Origin: Chitinophaga sp. XS-30
GTDB lineage: Bacteria > Bacteroidota > Bacteroidia > Chitinophagales > Chitinophagaceae
Direction of reading: 5' to 3'
Assembly: GCF_008086345.1 (NCBI RefSeq)
Contig: NZ_CP043006.1
Coordinates: forward strand, 6,017,501-6,081,500
DNA: 64,000 bases
Within the stretch, counting starts at the first letter, position 1. The number at the start of each line of letters is the position of its first letter. The notes under the pieces are model-generated. The model worked only from the letters and a program-made list of their open reading frames with translations. It was not told where the DNA came from and made no database searches. Of this stretch, positions 33,760-42,654 are shown piece by piece. The translations under genes and the position numbers were made by a program.

Positions 33760-34182
33760 ATGAGTATTGAAGAAATAAAAACACACATCTTTCAGAATTT
33801 TGAGCATGTCAATATTGTTGAAGCGAATGGTGACCTGTTTTTTATGTATGACAACAACGACAAGTTCCCCTTTGCAACGATCGTGACCAGCGATAATGAA
33901 TACGACAGCACTTCAAACCTCAACCGGGAGGGTTTCTTTCGGCTAAACGTCGGGCTGGACGGCGAGACGTTCAATTCGATGTTTGGAGGACTGACCAGTG
34001 AAAAGGGACTTGAAGCTTACCTGAATTTGGGAATTGACTTTACAAAAGAAGACACGATACTGCCTCACCCCACTTATGGCGCGATGTACTGGGTTTGCGT
34101 GGTCAATCCATCGAAGGAGACGTTCGAATCGGTGAAGGAATACCTGGCCCTGTCCTATAATAAAGTCGCAAAAAAGCAATAA
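33760..34182 (+). CDS. DUF6194 family protein
   Basis: A 140-residue cytoplasmic protein. It opens MSIEEIKTHIFQNFEHVNIV and has DNNDKFPFATIVTSDNEYD, then FFRLNVGLDGETFNSMFG and LPHPTYGAMYWVCVVNPS, the features I associate with DUF6194. The fold looks like a small alpha/beta domain similar to MmcQ/YjbR proteins; no catalytic residues are evident and the role is unknown. It is a single gene in the accessory stretch, divergent from the AbiE operon with 202 bp between starts. Confidence 0.75.
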   Translation: MSIEEIKTHIFQNFEHVNIVEANGDLFFMYDNNDKFPFATIVTSDNEYDSTSNLNREGFFRLNVGLDGETFNSMFGGLTSEKGLEAYLNLGIDFTKEDTILPHPTYGAMYWVCVVNPSKETFESVKEYLALSYNKVAKKQ

Positions 34183-34530
34183 CGGACGCTCAACGGCGTG
34201 CCGGCCGGCAACCTGCATTTCTGCCGGCTTGTAACGCTTCGTACACCCATCCATGAAACTGCTGTCATCCTTCTGTCGTGCCGGTATAAGTCAGAGAGGC
34301 AATGGGTGGATGACGGATGGACAACGGGTGGCGACCGGGGAAAAGGTGGACTTACAGCGGTGGTGATCCGGTGGCGAGGTGGGAATGAGTATTTGCAGGA
34401 TACCGGATGAGGCGGTGTTATGCTCAAAAACAGGAATGCCCGCAGCGAAGGCCTGCAGGGGAATTTGCGGGTTATTGTATGTGTTTTTCAAGATCGGTTT
34501 TCAGGATAGTTTGCTCACCAAATACAGTAC
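34183..34530. other. Gene-free stretch
   Basis: About 350 bp between the DUF6194 gene and the frameshifted gene. Short frames exist on both strands but none has features of a protein, and I see no repeats, RNA gene or terminator of good form. It may be debris from decay of the neighbouring pseudogene. Confidence 0.4.
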
Positions 34531-35311
34531 TCAAGGCGGGGATAACCTATTCTCTTTGTATGATGTGTCGGGTGGATGGTGTGCGTTTGGAGAGCGGAAT
34601 GAGGTGGTGATGCTGTGCCTTAGCATCGGTGTGGGTGGCGGTGGTTGATGGAAGATCTTTCCGGTTTGTGGCTCCTGCACCGCTACGATATCCGCGGCCA
34701 CATATTTACGGTTACCGGAAGGGTAACCATCCTTCATGGCCCTGACCTGCAGGGTCACAATCAATGTTCCCTTCCCCGGCACATCAACAGATAATGCCGC
34801 CCCGGCGAAAGGTTCCCGGGGTGTCGAGGATGAGGGTAGCGGTTTCTGTGTCTACCACTTTACGCTCTGCAAAGCTGATCCGCGCGGCGATCACTTTTAC
34901 CTCCAGGGCGGTGAAGCCTTTGAGGTCTTTCAACGTTTGCGCGGGGATGTGCAGGATACCATCAGCAGACAGTACCGGGTCTACACAAAAGAACTTGTCT
35001 GTTCCCGTATAACGGTTAAACCGGAAGCCTGCAATGGCCCCGGGGTTGTTCCTCCCACCTTTGATGATCGTTTTATTCAACCGGTTAACCCGGCTGCCGT
35101 CGGAACGGATATCCAGTTCCTGCGCAAAAGCGCTTCGGATAAGCCGCCCTTTCCTGCTGGCAACGCCGAAGCGTTGTGCGGCCTGGCGGGTAGCGGAGGT
35201 TTGTCTGACCGTTTCAGGCATGCAGCGCATGAAATGTTTGCCGTTGCGGTTGTAACCGATCAGGTTGCCAACTCTCCCCGTAAAGGTGAGCAAAGATGTT
35301 TGTCTGCCCAT
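34531..35311 (-). pseudogene. Frameshifted hypothetical gene (MARQ/MGRQ-type Bacteroidota protein)
   Basis: From the ATG at 35309-35311 a frame runs MGRQTSLLTFTGRVGNLIGY to a stop at 34784, ending in LDTPGTFRRGGIIC. A second frame takes over at the same place and continues GAALSVDVPGKGTLIVTLQV through KYVAADIVAVQEP to a stop at 34531. One base missing in the CCCC/GGG run at 34815-34821 explains the break: adding one base joins ...LDTPGEPFAGAALSVDVPG. The start resembles a family of Bacteroidota proteins of unknown role (MARQ-x-GIIKL-type start, about 200-260 residues). Either the gene is inactive or the break is a sequencing error. An upstream in-frame ATG at 35365 is less likely. Confidence 0.65.
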
Positions 35312-35443
35312 GAGCAATTGTTTTGGTGCTATCTGAAATAACGCATCCGGGGAAGGAAGGTTCATCCATTTCCATCAAATTGCCATGATTTTATTAAATT
35401 TAGGCCATTGTAATACTATTTCTTAACCCTTATTTCAATTGTT

Positions 35444-35935
35444 ATGACAAAACCCTTCCTGCTTCTACTGGCCTTTGCATTCACTCAACTATCTGTAAAA
35501 GCCCAATCAGATTGTGATGAACTGAAAAAAGAAAATGAGTACCTGAAAAAGGCCATAAAGTTTACCACTCCCACCAAAACCCTCACTTCCTCAAAGATCG
35601 ATTTCAACCTCATCAAAGTTGAAGGAAATACGAAAGAGCAGTCAGTGGATATCGTTCTTACGTTAACCAATCGTGATGTTAACAAGAACATTAACCTTAG
35701 CAAAGCAGTGGCTATTGATATAGAAGCCAATGAATATGAAACCTACAATACCAAGATTGGCAGCGGAGGCTCGAGGAACAAAATATATACCGACACCCCG
35801 GTAAAAACAGTGATCAGATTCACCAAGATATTACCGGGCGTTAAAATGCTGAAATTAGTTCCGATAAGCTATTATGACGAATCAGGAAATACCGTAGGCA
35901 TCGAATTCAAAGATCTGACCATCGACTGGAAATAG
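35444..35935 (+). CDS. Secreted protein of unknown function
   Basis: A 163-residue protein with a signal peptide (residues 1-20, cut after VKAQ). A short charged helix (SDCDELKKENEYLKKAIKF) is followed by a beta-rich domain with SVDIVLTLTNRDVNKNI and a C-terminal FKDLTIDWK; the pattern suggests one immunoglobulin-like sandwich. I recognise similar secreted proteins in Bacteroidota but no named domain. Its stop codon directly touches the stop of the convergent gene (TAG at 35933-35935 next to CTA at 35936-35938), with no base between. Confidence 0.75.
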   Translation: MTKPFLLLLAFAFTQLSVKAQSDCDELKKENEYLKKAIKFTTPTKTLTSSKIDFNLIKVEGNTKEQSVDIVLTLTNRDVNKNINLSKAVAIDIEANEYETYNTKIGSGGSRNKIYTDTPVKTVIRFTKILPGVKMLKLVPISYYDESGNTVGIEFKDLTIDWK

Positions 35936-37543
35936 CTACAGCCCCAGCTTCGCATAAGGCACCCGTATCCCCTTCACCCGGTAATAATACGGGTCCATAT
36001 AAGCACCTTCGCAGCTGGGTTCCCCGCAGGCCGAAAAATTAAGACAATACGTCAGCAACAGCTCATTCCTCCCGTTATCGAACTCGGGATGAATGACGGG
36101 CGTATAATACCGGGCATACTTGCCCTTGAAATACTCCGTGATGGTGTACACCGGTATTGGCGCGGTAAACGGCCCCGTTGGTGAACTGGCGGTTGCGATG
36201 TATATCCTTCTGGCGGTATCGCAGTTAAAGCCCTGGTCCATCGTCATCAGGATGTACCTGCCGTTCAGGTAAGCCATACTGAGCGTTCCCCTGACATCAG
36301 CGATCTTTGCGCCGCTGCCGGTATCGGGACTGCCGGTCCATTCCCGGCCGTTATAATATTCCCATTGCAGCGGGGCATCTTCGCCAAACCTCGCCACATG
36401 TACATAGCCGTCGTAATTGAAATGAATGCCCTGCCTGCCGAAGACATATACATACCCATCTCCCGGCCTCACCATACCACCGGAATAAATGATGGCCTTC
36501 TCGCCCTCCAGCCCATCAGGCATCATGCGCTCCGCCTTCCATTCCGTGCCCGCGCTTTGCGTTAAACGGTAAAGCGATTGCCCGGTGGCATCAAGGCCAT
36601 TCCCTTCTCCGCAATGCACATACACCTTGTTACCGATCTCGATGCCGGGGCCGGACCAGGTCCAGGACGTGCCGGGCTGTATGTCAAATACCTGCCGGGG
36701 CTTACCGGAGCTGCTGTTGGGGATCGTCATGTTAGGGGTATTATCCGGATGCCAGTCGGTTTTACCCGGTTGTATCAGTACCGAATTGCTATAGCGGTGA
36801 AAATCCTGGCATGCGAACATGTTGTTGGGCTGCAACTGCACGCCGTCCCACGCATCCTGCGTGACCCAAAGCACTTTACCCTTATTGGGGCCCCAAGTCA
36901 GCGGAATACTGTTCCCCTGATCGAAAGCGGCAGAGCCAAGGGATGTGTTGTTCCGGTTGAAGAAATTGACCACCGCATCATCTCTGTAAGTGTCATGTTC
37001 GATCATGGTCATATTCCAGTATTGCCTGCGGTCGTTCGCCGGGGCTTCCTGTATCACCATATCACCGGCAGCGCCTCCTCCGGGAGAAAGCGCCAGGCCA
37101 TTCTTTTTATTCCGTATCCTGTATTGCCCGGCTTCCTGTTCTTCCAGGCTCCATAACAGCTGATCCGGATGCTGCGGGAGTGTGGCTGACAACTGAATAA
37201 CAACGCCGCCTGCATCAGAAGGTGCACTCAGCAATTTTCCGCTGTGCAGGTTCCGGATATGATAATACCTGGTGCCGTTCACCGTAGTTTGATAGATCAA
37301 ATGCCATTTCTGCCAACGCTTTAACGTACCGCCCGGCACGGGGATGCCGGATTGCTGCAGTGTGGCGCTGTCTTTAAACTTTTCATTCTGCAAAAGATCG
37401 CCTCCTATTTCAAGGTACTTTCCGGTCTTTATGTGCTGTAGTGTGACGGTAGCGTAATCAGGGATGGGCGGCGTTCCCGCCGGATCGTGATGACCGGTTA
37501 ACAGGGATAGCAAGAAGCAGGCTACAGTGAGACATCTCATCAT
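35936..37543 (-). CDS. Secreted protein: ricin-type beta-trefoil plus five-bladed-propeller (DUF4185-like) domain
   Basis: A 535-residue exported protein. The signal peptide (MRCLTVACFLLSLLTG) is followed by a beta-trefoil region (about 28-178) with three similar blocks that each hold a Q-x-W-like element: TLKRWQKWHLIY, HPDQLLWSLEE and NDRRQYWNMT. The C-terminal part (about 190-535) looks like a propeller of the DUF4185/glycosidase-like type: LTWGPNKGKVLWVTQDAWDG, YVYVFGRQGIHFNYDGYVHV and GTLSMAYLNGRYILMTMD. Trefoils bind sugars, so it may act on or bind a glycan outside the cell. No catalytic pair can be named. It may share a transcript with the bestrophin gene 18 bp upstream. Confidence 0.78.
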   Translation of the reverse strand: MMRCLTVACFLLSLLTGHHDPAGTPPIPDYATVTLQHIKTGKYLEIGGDLLQNEKFKDSATLQQSGIPVPGGTLKRWQKWHLIYQTTVNGTRYYHIRNLHSGKLLSAPSDAGGVVIQLSATLPQHPDQLLWSLEEQEAGQYRIRNKKNGLALSPGGGAAGDMVIQEAPANDRRQYWNMTMIEHDTYRDDAVVNFFNRNNTSLGSAAFDQGNSIPLTWGPNKGKVLWVTQDAWDGVQLQPNNMFACQDFHRYSNSVLIQPGKTDWHPDNTPNMTIPNSSSGKPRQVFDIQPGTSWTWSGPGIEIGNKVYVHCGEGNGLDATGQSLYRLTQSAGTEWKAERMMPDGLEGEKAIIYSGGMVRPGDGYVYVFGRQGIHFNYDGYVHVARFGEDAPLQWEYYNGREWTGSPDTGSGAKIADVRGTLSMAYLNGRYILMTMDQGFNCDTARRIYIATASSPTGPFTAPIPVYTITEYFKGKYARYYTPVIHPEFDNGRNELLLTYCLNFSACGEPSCEGAYMDPYYYRVKGIRVPYAKLGL

Positions 37544-37561
37544 GTTACAAAAATTAAATAC

Positions 37562-38587
37562 TCACATCAAAAACCCGTTCTTCGCCTGAATAGGCACAGG
37601 AACATTCCCTTCCCCGATCATCTGCAGCAGGTCTATTTCTATCGTACGGCAAATGGAAAGCATCGGCACATCGTTATACAAACCTTCGAACGGGTTTTCC
37701 GTATAATCGCCGATCATTTCCATCAGCACATACACCCAGCCCGTTATAACGCCAAATGGAATGCAAAGCCACACACCATTACCTCCTAACTTGCTAAACT
37801 CCGCCACGAGTCCGAAAGGTAAGAGGAATACGAAAATGCAGACAAAAAGAAAACTGAAGCTGCCGTACTGCCGGGGGAAGGGGAATCGCTTGATACGCTC
37901 TGCTTTGCCCTGTTCTTCATAAAAGCTATTGAGCACCCGTTGCATTTCAATATGCTGCATCATGTTCATGCAGCCGCTGTTGTAGAGCGAGAGCAAGTCA
38001 GCGGTTTGCCTGTCTATCAACTGTGTGGCCCTGTTCGCCATCCCGTCGTAAGCATTTCGCTCTTCCTGCTCAAGATATTGCCTGGCAGCCACTTCCGCCA
38101 GTTCCTCCTGGTACGCCAGGTCCAGCAGCCGGTGCTGCCGCCGCCGGTTGTAGGAACCCCAAAGCCAGTGCAGGCTCACATGTTCCCAGGGCGCGGGCAT
38201 GAGCAACTGCTCCCGCAGCGTGTACACATAGGCAATATGCCGGTACACCATTTTCTTTTTCAGCTGATCCAGCTGTCCGGCACTGATCGTCTCACCGGCT
38301 GCGAAGTGCTTCACCATCGTGCCCAGCATCCTGCTGTTATTGATGATGGCGCCCCATATTTTCCTGCCTTCCCAGAGACGGTCGTATGCCTGGCTGTTTT
38401 TAAAGCCGACATAGAACGCTACCGCAATACCGATGATCGACAAAGGTAACCAGGGAATAGTGATCCATTTCCAATGGGTAAAGTGATATAGTGCGGTAAC
38501 GAGTACCATCCAAGCCGTAAGCCACAACAGATGATGGCCCCCGAATTCGTAAATGGCCCTGATGCCGAGCGTTTTTTTGACGATCAT
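37562..38587 (-). CDS. Bestrophin-family ion channel
   Basis: A 341-residue inner-membrane protein of the bestrophin/UPF0187 family. Four membrane segments lie near 18-36, 44-62, 230-255 and 265-285. The conserved GFKNSQAYDRLWEGRKIWG (61-79) and the C-terminal NPFEGLYNDVPM (about 302) are strong family marks; the latter belongs to the cytoplasmic neck. Bacterial bestrophins form pentameric channels for monovalent ions. The gene begins at an ATG at 38585-38587 and lies 18 bp before the trefoil-propeller gene; no functional tie to it is evident. Confidence 0.92.
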   Translation of the reverse strand: MIVKKTLGIRAIYEFGGHHLLWLTAWMVLVTALYHFTHWKWITIPWLPLSIIGIAVAFYVGFKNSQAYDRLWEGRKIWGAIINNSRMLGTMVKHFAAGETISAGQLDQLKKKMVYRHIAYVYTLREQLLMPAPWEHVSLHWLWGSYNRRRQHRLLDLAYQEELAEVAARQYLEQEERNAYDGMANRATQLIDRQTADLLSLYNSGCMNMMQHIEMQRVLNSFYEEQGKAERIKRFPFPRQYGSFSFLFVCIFVFLLPFGLVAEFSKLGGNGVWLCIPFGVITGWVYVLMEMIGDYTENPFEGLYNDVPMLSICRTIEIDLLQMIGEGNVPVPIQAKNGFLM

Positions 38588-38652
38588 TGGCTGAAATGCA
38601 TATGGTGAGTGTCCAAATTAGGCAAAATAGGCAGCTTTCCCAACAGGCGGGT

Positions 38653-39183
38653 TTACTTCACTTCCAGCTCCAGCAACGCAACATGCAGGTTCCTGTTTTG
38701 CAGCGGCAGCTCCGGGGCATCGGAGGTTTTGTAATGGCCGAGGAACACAAATCCAAATGACATATAGTAGGCGATGATCCGGTCATTTTCTGCCCAGGTA
38801 TCCATCCGCACATACCGCAAACCATGCTGCCGCACATATGCCTTTGCCCAGTCCAGTACTTTCTCAAACTGTTTCTGCCCTTTGAAAGCGGGGTTTACAA
38901 CGATCCTGTGCAGATAGATGGCATCATTCCGGTCCCGCTCTCCCCAGATAAAAGGATCATTGTGCTGTACGCTGAAAATGCATAACACCTCCTCCCCCTG
39001 CAATATCTTGAATTGCGAACGGCTCCTGATATCTTTCAGCAGCGCTTCGGGGTCAATTTCCTGCCATACCTTGTAGCCGTTCTTCCCTTGCAGGTCCATG
39101 GCCTGCCGGAAAAGCCTCTTTACCAGGTCAAGGTCTTCTTCCGTTGTTTGGATGATCCTGATATGATCTGTGTTGTTCTGCAT
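38653..39183 (-). CDS. GNAT-family N-acetyltransferase
   Basis: A 176-residue cytoplasmic enzyme with the GNAT fold. IRIIQTTEEDLDLVKRLFRQ opens the first strand and helix, IYLHRIVVNPAFKGQKQFEK (about 90-109) carries strand 4 and the acetyl-CoA pyrophosphate loop (a weakened Q-x-x-G-x-x form, FKGQKQ), and VRMDTWAENDRIIAYYMSFGF (about 125-145) is the usual C-terminal signature. The acceptor is unknown. The gene stands alone, between the bestrophin gene and the terminator of the metal-uptake operon. Confidence 0.88.
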   Translation of the reverse strand: MQNNTDHIRIIQTTEEDLDLVKRLFRQAMDLQGKNGYKVWQEIDPEALLKDIRSRSQFKILQGEEVLCIFSVQHNDPFIWGERDRNDAIYLHRIVVNPAFKGQKQFEKVLDWAKAYVRQHGLRYVRMDTWAENDRIIAYYMSFGFVFLGHYKTSDAPELPLQNRNLHVALLELEVK

Positions 39184-39198
39184 GGCCCGGGTTTTAAC

Positions 39199-39224
39199 AA
39201 AAAGGGCCGGCCAACGGCCAGCCC
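39199..39224 (-). terminator. Rho-independent terminator of the TonB/lipoprotein operon
   Basis: On the minus strand GGGCTGGCC pairs with GGCCGGCCC (9 pairs, one G-T) around a 3-nt loop and runs into TTTTT (39203-39199). It ends the operon that includes the genes at 39245-42574. Confidence 0.85.
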
Positions 39225-39244
39225 TGCAAAAATAGTTGTTTTCA

Positions 39245-39817
39245 TTATTGGATCTTCAGTGGAAACTCCGCCAGCAGATCCGTGCTGCCCGGACCATAAG
39301 TACCATCCTTGCTCCCGGGCTGGTGCCGTACCACAGTACGGAAGAAACCGGTGAAGGCCCCTTTGGTGGCCAGGGTAATCTCCAGGCCTATGGGCAGGTT
39401 GTTGTCATCCTTATCCAGCGGTGTAACGGTCGCTACGGCAGACAGGGAATCCGCCACGGATTCGTTCGCGTTGAGGAAAAAGAGATGGAATATGCGGTGT
39501 TCATCTGCTTCCTCTTCAATTTCGTGCGTGATGGTATCCGCCGGGTTTTTACGCTCGTCAAAAAGCTCGGTGGTTACCGTATAGGTGGTATTGGCTTTCA
39601 GGCTGATCTCATCGATCACCGGCGTGGAGCCATCGCCGCCAAGATTTTTCCAGTTGGCTACCACTACATCGGTGGCATTGGCTGCGTTGGTAAAGGTGAG
39701 CTTCACCGTGGTGATCTCTTCATTGTCATTTTCTTCCTGCGGTTCGTTCTTTTCTTTTTTGCAGGCAGCAAAGAGCAGGGCAATCATGACAGCGAATACG
39801 GATAATGTCTTTCTCAT
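39245..39817 (-). CDS. Lipoprotein of unknown function linked to a TonB receptor
   Basis: A 190-residue lipoprotein: MRKTLSVFAVMIALLFAAC with the lipidated Cys at 19, then a Lys/Glu-rich tether. The mature part is beta-rich, with VKLTFTNAANATDVVV, LKANTTYTVTTELFDERKN and an acidic EIEEEADEHRIFHLFF segment that could bind metal ions through its Glu, Asp and His residues. It is the last gene of a three-gene unit, 21 bp after the TonB receptor. Similar lipoproteins follow TonB receptors for metals in Bacteroidota; the exact role is unknown. Confidence 0.8.
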   Translation of the reverse strand: MRKTLSVFAVMIALLFAACKKEKNEPQEENDNEEITTVKLTFTNAANATDVVVANWKNLGGDGSTPVIDEISLKANTTYTVTTELFDERKNPADTITHEIEEEADEHRIFHLFFLNANESVADSLSAVATVTPLDKDDNNLPIGLEITLATKGAFTGFFRTVVRHQPGSKDGTYGPGSTDLLAEFPLKIQ

Positions 39818-39838
39818 GTTAGTTCAGTTGTTGGATGT

Positions 39839-42193
39839 TTAAGATTTGTTTTTCCTGAACTGCAGCGGCAGCTTCAGTTTCAGGTACACATTGGTACCCG
39901 GTTCATCCGCGAAATAGCGGAAGAAATTCATGTAATCGCGGTAGCGGGCATTCAGTAGATTGCCTGCCCCGATGATCACCGATAAGGGCTGTCCGCCGAG
40001 TTGCAGGGTGGACCCGGCTTCGAGGTTCAGCAGGGTGTAGCCTGCCGGCGGCGCCATAAGGTCCTGACCCCGCGGGTCCGATTTATCGGTCAGGTTCGCC
40101 GGTGTGCGCGTCTGCTCCAGTACATTGCTCACGCTCAGGGATATGTAATTTTCCTTCAGACGCTTTGTATTCCCGGGAAAGAAACTCAGCTCATGCTCAA
40201 AGCGGTCAGACGGCATGGCAATGAGCCAGTCGTTATCTGTTTCGTTCCATGCGCGCAGGATCGACGCTTTGGTGCTGAGCTGCCATTTGGGAAGAAAATG
40301 CCACCGGAGCTGCGCATCCATTCCTTTCATGCTGACGTCCGACTGCCGGAAGTACGTGTAAGGGAACGCGCCGCGGATGGTTACCACAATACTGTCGGTC
40401 GGTTGCTGGAAGATGAAGTTGCGGATGTAATTGTAATAAAGGTTCACATCTGCTTCCAGCTTCTCCCCGATATCATAATGCAGGGAAAGGTTGAACTTGG
40501 AGGCGATCTCCGGATCGAGATACGGGTCTCCGTCCACATACACCGCTGCGCCATGATGCAGGCCTGTGGCATATAATTCATTCACTGCGGCTGCACGCCA
40601 GGCGCGGGCAGCATTCAGGGATACATGAAAATGATCGAGGATGCGGTATTGTGCGCCGAGCGAGCCGGAGAAGCTGGAAAAGTCCTGCTCCGGAAAGCTC
40701 TTTTCACCGAGATTGTCGCCGAGGTTGTAAAACCGTTTATTATCGTAGCGGATACCACCTTCCAGCAGCCATTTGTTATCGCTGCTCTCCCATTTCTCTG
40801 TCCAGAAAGCGCCCCACTGGAGACTTTCGTAGTTGGGAACAAAGAGGCGGCGCTGATAGCTGTTGTCCTGGTACATGCCCGTGGCCCCCACCGTTCCGCG
40901 AAGTCCTTTCCAGTCGTGATGGTCCCATACCAGTTCCCCGTTGTAGGTGGTGAGGTTGAGGTTCATCTGGTTCACGGATAAAGCGGAGTTGCGGTCCAGC
41001 TCATCGCGGTAGTTGAACTGCCGCGCGAGCACCAGGTTAAGGCGGCCGGCCTCACCGGTGTTCAGGAAGCTTTTGATCTTGAACAGCTCGTGCTCCACGC
41101 GCTGGTAAGGCCTGTCGATTTCGTAGCTGAACCCTTCGGTGTATTCCGGCCGGGGCTTCCCCTGCCTGATCACTTCCTCCAGGTCTCCGCGGTTGCCGAT
41201 ATGGGAACCTTCGAATACGCCGAGGCTGGTATTGAACTGGCTGTAAAAGAGTTCCACGCCATAATCCGGCCGTTTCCATCCGGCGGCTACGGAGAAGTTC
41301 AGTTCCTCCACGCCGGTGTTATCCAGCCAGTAGTCCGGCGTACGGGTATTCCCGCCTTTGCGTACGGTGCCTTGCAGGCGCCAGCTGAGGCCCGGCACTT
41401 CCGGCACCTGTTGTTCCAGGATGGCGGAGACGGCGCCGAGGCGGTTATTGGAAAAACCGGCAAAGTTCACTTCTCCTCCCAGGCCCGGTGTCACGGGCAA
41501 TGGTTTGGGTTCCGCCAGCACTACACCGCCGATGGCGTCACCGCCATAACGCAGGGAACCGGCGCCTTTGATCACAATGAGCTTGCTGGCGAGGAAAGGG
41601 TCCACTTCCGGGGCATGTTCGCTGCCCCATTGCTGGCCTTCCTGCCGGATACCGTTATTGAGAATAAGGATGCGGTTGCTGTGCAGCCCGTTGATGACAG
41701 GTTTGGAAACGTTGGGCCCGGTGGTCATGGTAGTGACGCCGTTCACCCGCTTCAGCGCATCGCCCAGGGTGAGGCCACGGGTTTTATCCAGCTCCCGGCC
41801 GCTGAGTGTTTCAACGGGGGCGGTGGTCACTTCCTTGGCGGCATGCCCGGTCACCGCTACTTCCTGCAGCCGCGTGATGCTATGCGGCAGGGCAATGTTG
41901 CGGCGCTCATCGCGGATGACCTGCCAGGCGATCTCCACCGGAACGCAGCCGATATGGCTTACGCGGACGGTGTAGTTACCCGGACAAAGCCCTTCCAGCA
42001 AATAAGCCCCCGAGGCATCGCTCTGCACGGCCTGCCCGGTTTCCTTTACGGTAATGCTGGCGCCGGACAATACCTGCCGGGTTTCTGTATCTGTAATGGT
42101 ACCGCTTAAACGAATGGTACATTGTGCACTGGCGGATGCTACGAGCAATAGCTGCAACAACGCCCCTGTCAGCGCGATCTTCCTGATCATCAT
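39839..42193 (-). CDS. TonB-dependent receptor, probably for a metal ion
   Basis: A 784-residue outer-membrane receptor: signal peptide 1-23 (cut after SASAQ), a carboxypeptidase-like beta domain (about 25-100, GTITDTETRQVLSGASITVK), plug (about 115-225, LGDALKRVNGVTTMTTGPNV and GAGSLRYGGDAIGGVV) and a barrel ending ANVYLKLKLPLQF style. The plug loop GQQWGSEHAPEVDPF with its His and acidic residues resembles zinc/copper receptors of the ZnuD/OprC kind. It has no STN domain, so it is not part of a sigma/anti-sigma circuit. It lies between a small His/Cys-rich membrane protein gene and a lipoprotein gene. Metal specificity is inferred from context. Confidence 0.9.
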   Translation of the reverse strand: MMIRKIALTGALLQLLLVASASAQCTIRLSGTITDTETRQVLSGASITVKETGQAVQSDASGAYLLEGLCPGNYTVRVSHIGCVPVEIAWQVIRDERRNIALPHSITRLQEVAVTGHAAKEVTTAPVETLSGRELDKTRGLTLGDALKRVNGVTTMTTGPNVSKPVINGLHSNRILILNNGIRQEGQQWGSEHAPEVDPFLASKLIVIKGAGSLRYGGDAIGGVVLAEPKPLPVTPGLGGEVNFAGFSNNRLGAVSAILEQQVPEVPGLSWRLQGTVRKGGNTRTPDYWLDNTGVEELNFSVAAGWKRPDYGVELFYSQFNTSLGVFEGSHIGNRGDLEEVIRQGKPRPEYTEGFSYEIDRPYQRVEHELFKIKSFLNTGEAGRLNLVLARQFNYRDELDRNSALSVNQMNLNLTTYNGELVWDHHDWKGLRGTVGATGMYQDNSYQRRLFVPNYESLQWGAFWTEKWESSDNKWLLEGGIRYDNKRFYNLGDNLGEKSFPEQDFSSFSGSLGAQYRILDHFHVSLNAARAWRAAAVNELYATGLHHGAAVYVDGDPYLDPEIASKFNLSLHYDIGEKLEADVNLYYNYIRNFIFQQPTDSIVVTIRGAFPYTYFRQSDVSMKGMDAQLRWHFLPKWQLSTKASILRAWNETDNDWLIAMPSDRFEHELSFFPGNTKRLKENYISLSVSNVLEQTRTPANLTDKSDPRGQDLMAPPAGYTLLNLEAGSTLQLGGQPLSVIIGAGNLLNARYRDYMNFFRYFADEPGTNVYLKLKLPLQFRKNKS

Positions 42194-42232
42194 GATGTAA
42201 ATGAATAAATTGTATAAGTATCCTGTAACGGG

Positions 42233-42574
42233 TCAGACGGATACGTATGGCGGTGCGCGCAGGGAAAAGTAATACGGGGGATATTGAAAGCGGAGCGCAG
42301 GCAGTTCCTGCAGCAGTGCTTTATAAGCGTGCGGTGTGGAGGGGATGGCGATAAGGGGCGCATCCACATACCCTTCGAGGGTCCAGTTAAGCCAGTCGCA
42401 ATGCTGATGCTGGGTGGAGAATGCCGGGCCGCCGACGGGCGTTGTCATGCAGGTTTCATCCTGCGTGTCCTCATGCCCGGTAAAATGGTGCAGGTAATCC
42501 CTCGGCGTGATGTAAAGACAGAACACGCCGAGCAATAGAACAGCTGTTATTTGTTGTACAAGCTTCTTCACCAT
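42233..42574 (-). CDS. Small His/Cys-rich membrane-anchored protein of a metal-uptake operon
   Basis: A 113-residue protein with one N-terminal membrane segment (ITAVLLLGVFCLYI) and an outside region that holds possible metal ligands: YLHHFTGHED (His29, His30, His34), Cys42, and QHQHCDW (His56, His58, Cys59). It ends YFSLRAPPYVSV. The form, a membrane anchor with clustered His and Cys, recurs ahead of metal-type TonB receptors in Bacteroidota. It is the first gene of the operon, 39 bp ahead of the receptor, and has a promoter with an operator-like palindrome. Confidence 0.75.
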   Translation of the reverse strand: MVKKLVQQITAVLLLGVFCLYITPRDYLHHFTGHEDTQDETCMTTPVGGPAFSTQHQHCDWLNWTLEGYVDAPLIAIPSTPHAYKALLQELPALRFQYPPYYFSLRAPPYVSV

Positions 42575-42589
42575 TGACCGATATCACGG

Positions 42590-42627
42590 CAAAGATAGTC
42601 AAAAACAGCGAATGCAACTGCGTTGCA
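42590..42627 (-). promoter_or_regulatory. Promoter with overlapping palindrome, metal-receptor operon
   Basis: On the minus strand TTG (42617-42615) and TATCTTTG (42597-42590) are 17 bp apart. The palindrome TGCAAC-TGC-GTTGCA (42613-42627) covers the -33 box, an ideal place for a repressor such as a Fur/Zur-type protein; the regulator itself is not in the window. Confidence 0.6.
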
Positions 42628-42654
42628 CACTATTTAAGGTGTTTTTAAGCCGGT

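Noticed and set aside
41090..42109. 339-codon frame on the plus strand
   Set aside because: Antisense to the plug and N-terminal part of the metal-type TonB receptor; no protein features.
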